From contig JAEZCL010000008.1 of the NCBI GenBank assembly GCA_023433585.1, positions 10,199 through 74,198 on the forward strand: a stretch of DNA of 64,000 nucleotides, in the 5' to 3' direction. This document shows, piece after piece, positions 35,390-43,940 of this stretch. The position numbers were made by a program, and so were the translations under genes. Every line of letters begins with the position of its first letter. Within the stretch, counting starts at the first letter, position 1. The notes beneath the pieces are model-generated. The model made no database searches, was not told the origin of the DNA, and saw only the letters and a list, made by a program, of their open reading frames with translations. Source of the stretch: Pseudomonadota bacterium. GTDB taxonomy: Bacteria > Pseudomonadota > Alphaproteobacteria > Caulobacterales > Caulobacteraceae.

Positions 35390-36541
35390 TTGATCACCAG
35401 GTGCCACAGCATTGAGGACCTGCGCGTGCTGGCGCGAAAGCGGCTTCCAGGCCCGGTTTTCGACTACATGGACGGGGCCGCCGAGGATGAGGCGACGGCC
35501 CGGCGAAATCGTGCGGCTTTCGATGAGGTGCGCCTGGCGCCGAAGTGCCTGGTGGACGCGACGGCGCTCGACACCTCGGTGCGGGTGCTGGGCCGGACCC
35601 TGTCCTGGCCGCTGATCTGCGCGCCGACGGGCGCCTCGCGGCTCTTTCACCCGGACGGCGAACTGGCCGTCGCCCGGGCGGCCGCGCGCGAGAATGTGTT
35701 CTATGCCCTCTCGACCGCCTCGACCTACAGCATCGAGGCCGTGGCCGCAGCCTGCGACGGCCCGCGAATGTTCCAGATCTATGTCAACAAGGACCGGGGC
35801 GTCACCCGTGATCTGATCGCGCGCTGCAAGCAGGCCGGATATGACGCGCTTTGTCTGGCCGTCGATGTTCCGGTGGTCGGCAAGCGCGAGCGGGACCTGC
35901 GTTCGGGCTTCACGATCCCGCCAAGGCTCACGATGTCCGGTTTCGCCGGTTTCGCCCAGCATCCGGGATGGCTGATCGGCCAGGCGCGGAAAGGCCCCAT
36001 GACATACGCCAATTTCGACGCCCGTCCGGAACCGGACGGGCTTGCCGGACGAACCCGACGCCTGAGCGCCGGGCTGGACCCTTCGGTGACATGGTCCGAT
36101 ATCGGCGAGTTCATGGAGCTCTGGGGCGGTCCCTTCGCGCTGAAAGGAATCATGTCGGCCCAGGACGCCGTGCGCGCCGCCGACGCCGGGGTGTCCGCGC
36201 TCATCATTTCAAACCACGGGGGACGCCAGCTTGACGGCGCGGCCGCTACCCTGGACGTGCTGCCGCGCATTGCGGACGCCGCCGGCGGGCGCCTCGAACT
36301 CATCGTGGACGGCGGGGTGCGGCGCGGCGTGCATGTGCTCAAGGCGCTCGCGCTGGGCGCAACGGCGTGTGCGATCGGCCGCCCCTATCTCTATGGTCTC
36401 GGCGCCGGAGGGGAGGCCGGCGTCGCGCGTGCGCTCACACTTCTACGGGCCGAGTTCGAGACGGCCATGAAGCTGTCGGGGTGCGCGGCTCTCAAGGATA
36501 TCGGCGCCGACCTGATCGCGCCGACGGGCCCCTGGCGATGA
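35390..36541 (+). CDS. FMN-dependent alpha-hydroxyacid oxidase/dehydrogenase (LldD/glycolate oxidase family), 383 aa
   Basis: Oxidises an L-2-hydroxy acid to the 2-oxo acid. Family landmarks are FDYMDGAAEDE at the N-terminus, APTGASRLFHPDGE, the catalytic His in ISNHGGRQLDG and the phosphate-binding VDGGVRRG and GATACAIGRPYLYG segments. One oddity: the usual GGIRRGSDVLKAL reads GGVRRGVHVLKAL, with His in place of the conserved Asp. TTG 35390 is preceded by GGAGGA 10 bp upstream; another TTG at 35369 is possible. Together with the D-2-hydroxyacid dehydrogenase it could take both enantiomers of one hydroxy acid to the same oxo acid. Confidence 0.9.
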   Translation: MITRCHSIEDLRVLARKRLPGPVFDYMDGAAEDEATARRNRAAFDEVRLAPKCLVDATALDTSVRVLGRTLSWPLICAPTGASRLFHPDGELAVARAAARENVFYALSTASTYSIEAVAAACDGPRMFQIYVNKDRGVTRDLIARCKQAGYDALCLAVDVPVVGKRERDLRSGFTIPPRLTMSGFAGFAQHPGWLIGQARKGPMTYANFDARPEPDGLAGRTRRLSAGLDPSVTWSDIGEFMELWGGPFALKGIMSAQDAVRAADAGVSALIISNHGGRQLDGAAATLDVLPRIADAAGGRLELIVDGGVRRGVHVLKALALGATACAIGRPYLYGLGAGGEAGVARALTLLRAEFETAMKLSGCAALKDIGADLIAPTGPWR

Positions 36542-36741
36542 CGCATCGTTGAATCTCATTAGTTAGATAGATATTTGACTTGGCGTGGCCCGATGCGATC
36601 CTGCCCAAGGAAACACCTTCCTTGGCGGGTTTGGGCGCCCGCTGATGATCTGTTAAGCCTGATTTACACCTATTTATTATTTTAACAGTTGAACAATTGA
36701 ACGCCTTCCGCGATTTTTCCTGAAACTGGAGTTTCGACGCA

Positions 36742-38004
36742 ATGAGCGATGACGGTCGCAGACGGCGGTCCGCCGAATATGGCGTTCTCACCGATGAGGG
36801 CGTCGCCCGGCTGAGGGAGCGTATTGGCCTGTATGTCAAACCGCCGACCGAGCCTCACAATTACGAGGTCACATGGGACGGTGTGCGCCATTTCGCCGTC
36901 GGCGCAGGCGATGGAAATCCCCTCTGGTGCGATCCGGAGTATGGCAAGACCACGCGCTGGGGCGGCCTGATCGCCCCGCCCACATTTCTCTATACGATGG
37001 GCGAGCCCGTCGCGCCGAAGCATACGCCGCAAGAGAAGGCCATCCTCAAGGGCGATCCCCTGGCGGGCCTCGGCGCCTATCAGGCGGTCATGGAGTTCGA
37101 ATGGTGGCGGCCCCTGCGGCTGGGCGACCGGCTGCGCATGCAGCGTCTGACCCTGGGTGTGTCCGTGCGCGAGAAAAGCGCCTTCAGCGGGCGCGCCGTT
37201 CATGAGACTCGCGGCTTCATCTTCCGCAACCAGAACGACGAACTGCACGCGCTCCAGCGAGGAACATGGGTGCGAGCCGAGCGGCACGCCTCGGCCAAGC
37301 GAAAGAAGGAATACGAACTCCCGAAGCCCTATACCCAGGAGCAACTCGACGAGATCGACTCCTTCTACGAGGCCGAGCGCCGCCGGGGCGCGGAGCCGCG
37401 CTACTGGGAGGATGTCGAGGTCGGCGAAGAGCTTCCGACCCTGGTGCGTGGTCCGCTGCGTCTGAGCGACATCATCGTATGGCATATCGGCTGGGGCATG
37501 CAGTTGACGCCCCCCGGGGCGTTCGGCGAAACCTACAAGGTCCGCAAGAAAGTGCCCGGCATGTTCACGCCGAACGCCCTCAACGTGCCAGACACGGTGC
37601 AGCGCCTGCACTGGGAGCCGGAATGGGCGAACAGCCTCGGCATCCCCATGCCGTATGACTACGGCGGTCTGCGCGAGACCCTGCTGACGTCTCTGGTCAC
37701 CAGCTGGATGGGCGATGACGGCTGGCTGTGGAAGATGTCCTGTCAGCATCGCAGGTTTGTCTATCTGGGCGACACCTACTGGCTGAAGGGGCGCGTGACG
37801 GACAAGCGCAAGGTCGACGGCCGATACGAGGTCACGCTGGACATTCGCGTCGAGAACCAGTGGGGGACGGTGACCACGCCCGGCTCCGCAGTGGTGTTGT
37901 TGCCGAGCCGCGAAGGCGGTCCTGTCGAGCTGCCGTCGCCGCCGCGTGAGAACGTGGACGAAATTGTCAGATATGAGATCGACAGACTGGCTGCCGAGGG
38001 ATGA
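36742..38004 (+). CDS. Double-hotdog MaoC/FAS1-DH-like acyl dehydratase, 420 aa
   Basis: Two hotdog-fold units: residues 25-190 (FAVGAGDGNPLWCD, APPTFLY) and 215-400 (YWEDVEVGEELPTLVRGPL, DIIVWHIGWG). This resembles MaoC proteins with an N-terminal FAS1-DH-like domain that hydrate bulky enoyl-CoAs, for example in steroid or terpenoid breakdown. The catalytic Asp/His of a canonical MaoC (Dx4H) are not evident in the first unit; DGNPLW there is the usual half-site. First gene of a three-gene operon; the next gene overlaps by 4 bp (ATGA). The 200 bp upstream is non-coding and AT-rich. Confidence 0.82.
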   Translation: MSDDGRRRRSAEYGVLTDEGVARLRERIGLYVKPPTEPHNYEVTWDGVRHFAVGAGDGNPLWCDPEYGKTTRWGGLIAPPTFLYTMGEPVAPKHTPQEKAILKGDPLAGLGAYQAVMEFEWWRPLRLGDRLRMQRLTLGVSVREKSAFSGRAVHETRGFIFRNQNDELHALQRGTWVRAERHASAKRKKEYELPKPYTQEQLDEIDSFYEAERRRGAEPRYWEDVEVGEELPTLVRGPLRLSDIIVWHIGWGMQLTPPGAFGETYKVRKKVPGMFTPNALNVPDTVQRLHWEPEWANSLGIPMPYDYGGLRETLLTSLVTSWMGDDGWLWKMSCQHRRFVYLGDTYWLKGRVTDKRKVDGRYEVTLDIRVENQWGTVTTPGSAVVLLPSREGGPVELPSPPRENVDEIVRYEIDRLAAEG

Positions 38005-38795
38005 GCGACGCACCGATCCTTTACGATGCGTGTGACGGCGTCGCTGTCATTCGCTTCAATCGTCCCGCGAGCCGCAACGCCTGGAACGTGCCGCTGGTCC
38101 GCGCCGTGAAGGACGCCGTGAGGCGGGCTAACGCCGACGAGACGATCGGCGCCATCGTGCTGACGGGCGAGGGGACGGTCTATTCGGCAGGGGTCGATTT
38201 CCGGGCGCCGCCCGAGCCCAGGGACGAAACCGGCCGCTCGCCCAATCCCGCCACCCTGACCATGGGGCAAGGCGAGGACAATTGGCTGAAGCTCCTCAAC
38301 GACTCCAAGCCCGTGATCGCGGCCGTGAACGGCGCGGCCGTCGGCCTGGGGGCGACCCATGTCCTTTCCGCCGACATCCGCGTCGCGGCCCGCTCGGCCA
38401 GCTTCAGCTTTCCGTTCCTGAAGCTGGGCGCCATGCCGGAATGCGGCGGCACCGCGCTTCTGGGGCGCATCGTGGGGTTCGGGCGCGCCATGGACCTGTG
38501 CCTGCGCGCGCGGGAAATCTCCGCCGAAGAGGCTTTGCGCATCGGCCTTGTCACCGAGGTTTTCGAGGATGCCGACCTGATGGAGCAGACGGTCGCGCTC
38601 GCCTCCCGCATCGCCGCCTTCCAGCCCCTGCCGTTGAGCATGACCAAGAAGATGATGTGGGATCACGCGGCTCTCTTCGATCCCGACGCCCTCATGCGCG
38701 CTGAAAGCGCCGCCTTTGTCCGCATGCTCCGCGCCGCCGGACGCTCACGGTCGATCGAGACCGCGCCTGTCGCCGAAGACCCCGCCGACACCTGA
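38001..38795 (+). CDS. Crotonase-family enoyl-CoA isomerase-like protein, 264 aa
   Basis: Crotonase fold (VYSAGVDFRAP, GAAVGLGATHVLSAD). Both hydratase glutamates are absent: the first position is Thr-His (GLGATHVL) and the second reads FSFPFLKLGAMPECGG. The PEC segment places a Glu where delta3-delta2-enoyl-CoA isomerases keep their single catalytic Glu. The sequence therefore suggests double-bond isomerisation rather than hydration. It is translationally coupled to the MaoC-like gene (ATGA overlap) and followed by an SDR after 46 bp, a plausible hydration-isomerisation-oxidation set. Confidence 0.84.
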   Translation: MSDAPILYDACDGVAVIRFNRPASRNAWNVPLVRAVKDAVRRANADETIGAIVLTGEGTVYSAGVDFRAPPEPRDETGRSPNPATLTMGQGEDNWLKLLNDSKPVIAAVNGAAVGLGATHVLSADIRVAARSASFSFPFLKLGAMPECGGTALLGRIVGFGRAMDLCLRAREISAEEALRIGLVTEVFEDADLMEQTVALASRIAAFQPLPLSMTKKMMWDHAALFDPDALMRAESAAFVRMLRAAGRSRSIETAPVAEDPADT

Positions 38796-38841
38796 AACGC
38801 GGCCGCTCACGTCGACGACGCCATACGGAACACCAGACGCC

Positions 38842-39717
38842 ATGCTCAAGAACAAGACCCTCTTCATCACCGGCGCCAGTCGCGGCATCGGACTGGCCAT
38901 CGCCCTGAAGGCCGCCAGAGACGGCGCCAATATCGTCGTGGCGGCCAAGACCGATACGCCTCACCCCAAGCTGCCGGGCACCATTCACACGGCCGCCGCC
39001 GAGATCGAGGCCGCCGGCGGCCAGGCTCTTGCGGTGACGGTGGACGTCCGGGACGAGACACAGATCGCCGACGCCGTCGCACGGGCGGTCGACCGGTTCG
39101 GCGGCATCGACATCTGCGTCAACAACGCCTCCGCCATCACGCCCGCCCGGACGATCGACCTCGATCCCAAACGCTATGACCTGATGCACCAGATCAATGT
39201 GCGCGGCGCCTTCATGGTGACGCGCGCGTGCCTGCCGCATCTTCTCAAGGCCGAGAATCCTCACATCCTCAACCTGTCGCCACCGATCAACCTGGCGCCG
39301 GAATGGCTGGGCCGGCATGTGGCCTACACCATGAGCAAATACGGGATGACCCTGTCGGCGTTGGGCGTGGCCGCTGAACACAAGGCCGACGGTGTCGCGG
39401 CCAACACCCTGTGGCCGCGCGTGGGCATCGCCACTGCGGCGATCCAGTACGCCCTGGCGGATGACGAGGAGCTGAAGCGTTGCCGGACGCCGGAGATCAT
39501 GGCCGACGCCGCCTACTGGATCTTCACCCAGCCCTCGCGCGACTGCACCGGCAACTGCTTCATCGACGACGCTCTGCTGTATGCGACGGGCGAGCGGGAC
39601 TTCGACCGCTACCGCGTCGATCCCACATATTCCCTGCGCCCGGGGCTGTTCATTCCCGAGGACTGTCCGCCGCCTCCCGGCGTTACGCTGGACGCCGTCG
39701 TGAAAGCCCCGGCCTGA
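38842..39717 (+). CDS. HSDL2-like short-chain dehydrogenase, 291 aa
   Basis: SDR with the cofactor motif TGASRGIG (residues 10-17), NNASA, a conserved serine region NLSPP and the catalytic YTMSK. The C-terminal part (NTLWPRVGIATAAI, GNCFIDDALL) and length match the SDR group of human HSDL2 and bacterial homologues, usually linked to peroxisome-like or fatty acyl metabolism. It would oxidise a hydroxyacyl-CoA or secondary alcohol. ATG 38842 (MLKNKTLFITG) is the only start consistent with the family N-terminus. Last gene of the 36.7-39.7 kb operon. Confidence 0.88.
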   Translation: MLKNKTLFITGASRGIGLAIALKAARDGANIVVAAKTDTPHPKLPGTIHTAAAEIEAAGGQALAVTVDVRDETQIADAVARAVDRFGGIDICVNNASAITPARTIDLDPKRYDLMHQINVRGAFMVTRACLPHLLKAENPHILNLSPPINLAPEWLGRHVAYTMSKYGMTLSALGVAAEHKADGVAANTLWPRVGIATAAIQYALADDEELKRCRTPEIMADAAYWIFTQPSRDCTGNCFIDDALLYATGERDFDRYRVDPTYSLRPGLFIPEDCPPPPGVTLDAVVKAPA

Positions 39718-39812
39718 CGCGGGTTCCGGCCTTATTGAAATAACTGTATTGCCGGAAAGCCGGATCCTCGACCGAGAGGCGGGCCTTGACGGGCGGCGGC
39801 CGGCTCGGACGC

Positions 39813-40526
39813 CTACTCGGCGTCCTCACTCATCCATTGTATGCTCAGCGCCGAGCAACGCCGGGCGGCCAGGGCCGCCATTTCTCCGTCCCCGTCCAGC
39901 ACCGCTTCGGCGATCTGAATGCGCCGCTGGCGATACAGGGTCATCCGCTCCGGGCGGCCGAGGATCAGATCCTGTTCCGGCTTCAAGGAGCCGGCGAGAT
40001 CGTAGAGAATCTCCAGGAACAGCGACAGCACATGATTTCGGCTGGCGCGCCCCAGCACGCGCCCGAACTCCCGTTCCCCCTTCAAAAAGGCCCGGAAACT
40101 CAGGCCTTCGGCGACGCTTTCGGCCTCGCGCCGGAGATAGTCGAGCAAGTCGGCGCGGGACTCCTCGTCCAGTTCCGCCGCCGCAAGACGGGCCAGTTCT
40201 GTACGAATCGGCTCCACTGACTGGACGATTTCGCCGAGTCCGGCGCCTCGCGTGCGAAGATAGATGGCGGCCATGTGGGCGACGGCGCGGCTGGTCGGCC
40301 GTCGAGCGACGTAGCCGCCGCCCACGCCACGCTTGACCTGGAGCAACTGCTCCTGCGCCACCAGGGCGGCCGCCTGCCTCAGGGTCGGACGACTCACGCC
40401 ATGCCGCGCAATCAGCGAATCCTCGGAGCCGATGACCTCGCCGTCCTCATGCGCCAGAGCGTCGGCGCGCAGGGCGGCCACCGTCGCCGCCAGGGTGGAC
40501 TTGGAGGTCGGTTTGAGAGCCGTCAT
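39813..40526 (-). CDS. GntR/FadR-type (FCD) transcriptional regulator, 237 aa
   Basis: A winged helix at residues 15-80 (AALRADALAHEDGEVIGSEDSL; ARHGVSRPTLRQAAALVAQEQLL; KRGVGGGYV) and an FCD-like helical effector domain. The third regulator of this class in the window. Divergent from the thioesterase-ligase-thiolase operon across 150 bp that includes CAATTGA at 40646-40652, probably its operator region. Ribosome site weak; the start is taken as the first ATG consistent with the family. Confidence 0.88.
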   Translation of the reverse strand: MTALKPTSKSTLAATVAALRADALAHEDGEVIGSEDSLIARHGVSRPTLRQAAALVAQEQLLQVKRGVGGGYVARRPTSRAVAHMAAIYLRTRGAGLGEIVQSVEPIRTELARLAAAELDEESRADLLDYLRREAESVAEGLSFRAFLKGEREFGRVLGRASRNHVLSLFLEILYDLAGSLKPEQDLILGRPERMTLYRQRRIQIAEAVLDGDGEMAALAARRCSALSIQWMSEDAE

Positions 40527-40676
40527 GCAGTCGCAGTCATCCTGGTTTGTCGCCGCCGGCGGGATCCGGAAGCCCAGCCTACAGCACAGTTGAGCCTGAT
40601 TGGAAATCCCGGCCCCGACACGCGCCGGCGTCGGCTATCTGTTGCCAATTGAGTTATATGAATGTAGCTGAAGAAC

Positions 40677-41162
40677 GTGAACCTGTCTGCATCATCCCGC
40701 GCGCCCGATATTCCGGAGGGCTTTTCTCCGCTGGCCTTCGCCAGTGCGTTCACCCGCACACTCGACGTCCGCTATTATGAGGCGCGGCGCGAAGGGCGCC
40801 GGGTCGTCGGCCTTCGCATCGGGCCTCAGCACTGCCACGCCCAGGGCGGCGCTCACGGCGGCTTTCTGCTGGCGCTGGCGGATTTTGCGCTCTCTTACGG
40901 AACCTGGCGGACCGGTGACCTGCCGCCGCGCATGACGCTTCATCTGAACGCCGATTTCATGCGGCCTGTCGCCGAGGGCGCCTGGCTCGAGGTGGAGGTG
41001 GACGTCAAGAAATCCTCCGAGGGTCTGGTTTTCGCCGATTGTCTCATGCGGGCGGACGGCCGCACGGCGGTGCGCGCCAGCGGCGTCTTCCGCCCCATGC
41101 GGCCCCCGCCGGGGCAAGACGCGGCGGGCCCTTCGTCCGTCGGTTCAAGGGAAGACGCCTGA
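40677..41162 (+). CDS. PaaI-type hotdog thioesterase, 161 aa
   Basis: A single hotdog domain with the PaaI-like HGGFLLALADFA motif near residue 60 (catalytic Asp on this helix) and MTLHLNADFMRPV. It hydrolyses an acyl-CoA, often to release trapped CoA or clear toxic intermediates in aromatic or alicyclic pathways. The start is GTG 40677. The stop shares a base with the start of the next gene (TGATG), so the two are coupled. Opens a six-gene operon to 47277. Confidence 0.85.
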   Translation: MNLSASSRAPDIPEGFSPLAFASAFTRTLDVRYYEARREGRRVVGLRIGPQHCHAQGGAHGGFLLALADFALSYGTWRTGDLPPRMTLHLNADFMRPVAEGAWLEVEVDVKKSSEGLVFADCLMRADGRTAVRASGVFRPMRPPPGQDAAGPSSVGSREDA

Positions 41163-42682
41163 TGTCCGTGCTCAAAGACATGATTACCGGGGTGCTGGCG
41201 GTCGATCCGTCCGCCGACGCCGTGGAGTTCGAGGGCGTCTGGTGGACCTGGGGCGATCTGGATCGCATCGGACAGGCCGTCGATGCGGCGTTGCTCGCGG
41301 CCGGCCTCGGCCCCTCGACGCGCGTATGCTGCGTGATGCGAAACCGGCCCGAGATGAGTGCGACGCTGCTTCGCCTTGTGTCGACGGGGCGTTGCATCGT
41401 CACCCTCAACCCTTCTCTGCCGGATGACCGGCTGGCGGATGATATCCGCAGCCTGCGCCCCCCGGTCATCATCGGCTTCGAGCGGGACTGGACGCGCCCG
41501 GCCATCGGAGAAGCCGCGCGTGAGATCGGCTGTCTCGGGCTGGAGCTGACCCGCGACATCGCCCAACCTGTCCGCGTCCTGCCGGAGCTCGCCGCGCCCA
41601 GCGGCGCAGACCTGCAGCGGGCGCCGGACGGACCGATCGCCATCGAAATGCTGACCAGCGGCACGACCGGGGCGCCCAAGCGCGTTCCCTTGAGCCTCAG
41701 AACGCTCGAGAAATCGGTTCTGGACGCAGGGGTCTATGACAAGCGCTCGGCGGACGAGGGTCCGCGCCTGCGCAGCGGCGTCAGCCTTGTCAACGCGCCC
41801 TACGCCCACATCGCGGGCGTCTTCGCCACGCTCAACGCCGTGGTCGCCGGCCGAAAGCAGGTGTTGCTCGAGCGGTTCACCGTCGAAGGCTGGGCCGACG
41901 CCGTGCGTCGTCATAAGTTGAAGGTGGCTGGAGCGCCGCCATCGGCCCTGCGGATGATCCTGGACGCCCGTGTTCCGCGCGAACATCTTTCCAGTCTCGT
42001 GGCCTACCGCACCGGAACGGCGCCGCTGGACCCCGACCTGGCCGACGAATTCTATGAAACCTACGGTGTGCCCGTCCTTCAGAACTACAGCGCCACCGAG
42101 TTCGCGGGCGCGGGCGCCGGCTGGACGTTGGACGACTTCAAGCGCTACCGGATCGAAAAGCGCGGCAGCGTCGGGCGGCTGACCCCCGGTCTCGAGGCTC
42201 GCGCCGTGGACCCGTCGACCTTCGAGCCCCTGCCTCCTGGCGAGACCGGCCTGCTGGAACTGAGGGCCGGCCATCTCGGCGACGGGGAGAACTGGGTGCG
42301 CACGACCGACCTTGCGGCGGTTGATGCGGACAATTTTCTCTGGATCAAGGGGCGCGCGGACAACGCCATCATCCGGGGCGGATTCAAGGTGTTTCCGGAT
42401 GACGTGGTCAAGGCGATCCAGGAGCATCCGGACATCCGCGAGGCGGCGGTTGTCGGCCTGCCCGATCCCCGGCTCGGCCAGGTTCCGGTCGCCGCCTATG
42501 TCGCCCGGGCGGGGCGTTCGGCGCCGGACCCGGAGGTGCTCAAGGCCTGGCTGCGGGAGCGGCTGCTGCCCTACCAGCTGCCCGTGATCCTTCTTCCGGT
42601 CGAGGACCTGCCGCGCACGCCGTCGATGAAGGTCAGTCAGCCGGAACTGCGCAAGCTCTTTCCGGCGCCGGCCTCAACCTGA
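41162..42682 (+). CDS. AMP-forming acyl-CoA ligase, 506 aa
   Basis: ANL enzyme with phosphate loop LTSGTTGAPKRVP (near residue 164), NYSATEF, TTDLAAVDADNFL, hinge GRADNAIIRGGFKVFPDDV and the C-terminal lysine in RTPSMKVSQPEL. Substrate unknown; the sequence is diverged from the ligase at 27650, so a second acid or a downstream intermediate is likely activated. ATG 41162 overlaps the thioesterase stop by one base. Followed by a thiolase after 31 bp. The long reading frame on the opposite strand is a shadow. Confidence 0.88.
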   Translation: MSVLKDMITGVLAVDPSADAVEFEGVWWTWGDLDRIGQAVDAALLAAGLGPSTRVCCVMRNRPEMSATLLRLVSTGRCIVTLNPSLPDDRLADDIRSLRPPVIIGFERDWTRPAIGEAAREIGCLGLELTRDIAQPVRVLPELAAPSGADLQRAPDGPIAIEMLTSGTTGAPKRVPLSLRTLEKSVLDAGVYDKRSADEGPRLRSGVSLVNAPYAHIAGVFATLNAVVAGRKQVLLERFTVEGWADAVRRHKLKVAGAPPSALRMILDARVPREHLSSLVAYRTGTAPLDPDLADEFYETYGVPVLQNYSATEFAGAGAGWTLDDFKRYRIEKRGSVGRLTPGLEARAVDPSTFEPLPPGETGLLELRAGHLGDGENWVRTTDLAAVDADNFLWIKGRADNAIIRGGFKVFPDDVVKAIQEHPDIREAAVVGLPDPRLGQVPVAAYVARAGRSAPDPEVLKAWLRERLLPYQLPVILLPVEDLPRTPSMKVSQPELRKLFPAPAST

Positions 42683-42713
42683 TCCCGTATCCATTCCCAT
42701 TGAAAGTCCAGTC

Positions 42714-43907
42714 ATGCGTCGTGTCGCCATCGTCGAGCCCATTCGCACCGCCGTCGGCAAGTTCGGCGGCGTCTTCGCGGGCATTCCGGCGGGTGAACTC
42801 GGGGCCGCCGTGCTGCGCGCCCTGGTGGCGCGCACGGGCATCGACCCGGGCCGTATCGATGACGTGGTCTTCGGTCAGGGATACGCCAACGGCGAAGCGC
42901 CCTGCGTCGCCCGGTGGTCTGCGCTCGCAGCCGATCTTCCGATCTCGGTTCCGGGCGTGCAGGTGGACCGCCGCTGCGGCAGCGGGCTCCAGGCGGTGAT
43001 TGATGCGGTCATGCAGGTCCAGACCGGAGCGGCGGACGTCGTCGTCGCCGGCGGGGTCGAGAGCATGAGCAATGTCGAATACTACAGCACCGACATGCGG
43101 CGCGGCGCTCGCTCCGGCTCGGTGCAGATGCACGACCGGCTGACGCGGGGACGGGTGATGAGCCAGCCCACCGCCCGCTTCGGCGTCATCTCGGGCATGA
43201 TCGAGACCGCCGAGACCCTGGCGAAGGATTACGGCGTCACCCGCGAGGACTGTGACGCCTACGCGCTCATGAGCCACAGTCGCGCGGCCGAAGCGTGGGA
43301 TGCGGGCAGGTTCGCGGATGAACTGGTCCCGGTCTCAGCGCCGCAGCGCCAGGGCGACCCTGTGGTGGTGGAGCGCGACGAAGGCGTGCGGGCAGACGTC
43401 ACCGCCGAAAGTCTGGCGGCCCTGCGTCCCATCGAGGGCGGCGTGGTGACCGCCGGGAACGCCAGTCAGCAGAACGACGCGGCTTCGGCCTGTCTGGTGG
43501 TGGCCGAGGACAAGCTGGCCGAACTCGATCTGGAGCCGATGGGCTGGTTCGTGGGATGGGCGGCGGCGGGCTGCGATCCGGCGCGCATGGGGATCGGACC
43601 CGTGCCGGCGGTGGAGAAGCTGTTCGCCGGGACGGGGCTCGGCTGGGATGATCTTGATCTCGTGGAGCTGAACGAGGCGTTCTCGTCTCAGGTGCTGGCC
43701 GTCCTCAAGGGCTGGGGCTGGGACGACCGCAGCCGCCTGAATGTGAATGGCGGGGGCGTCAGCCTGGGGCATCCGATCGGGGCCACCGGAGGACGCATTC
43801 TGGCGACCATGCTGCGGGAATTGCAGCGCCGCCGGGGGCGCTATGCGCTGGAGACCATGTGCATCGGCGGCGGGCAGGGTCTGGCCGCCGTGTTTGAGCG
43901 GGCCTGA
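42714..43907 (+). CDS. Thiolase (acetyl-CoA C-acyltransferase), 397 aa
   Basis: Degradative thiolase with all three active-site residues: nucleophile Cys in DRRCGSGLQAV, His in NVNGGGVSLGHPIGATGGR (split here by family convention) and the second Cys in MCIGGGQGLAAVFE. It cleaves a 3-oxoacyl-CoA to a shorter acyl-CoA and acetyl- or propionyl-CoA. The two thiolases of this operon (this and 46093) are not close copies, so two different oxoacyl chains are likely handled. Confidence 0.92.
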   Translation: MRRVAIVEPIRTAVGKFGGVFAGIPAGELGAAVLRALVARTGIDPGRIDDVVFGQGYANGEAPCVARWSALAADLPISVPGVQVDRRCGSGLQAVIDAVMQVQTGAADVVVAGGVESMSNVEYYSTDMRRGARSGSVQMHDRLTRGRVMSQPTARFGVISGMIETAETLAKDYGVTREDCDAYALMSHSRAAEAWDAGRFADELVPVSAPQRQGDPVVVERDEGVRADVTAESLAALRPIEGGVVTAGNASQQNDAASACLVVAEDKLAELDLEPMGWFVGWAAAGCDPARMGIGPVPAVEKLFAGTGLGWDDLDLVELNEAFSSQVLAVLKGWGWDDRSRLNVNGGGVSLGHPIGATGGRILATMLRELQRRRGRYALETMCIGGGQGLAAVFERA

Positions 43908-43940
43908 TCGGCGGCGGCCCTCGAAGCAGGAGACGATGAG

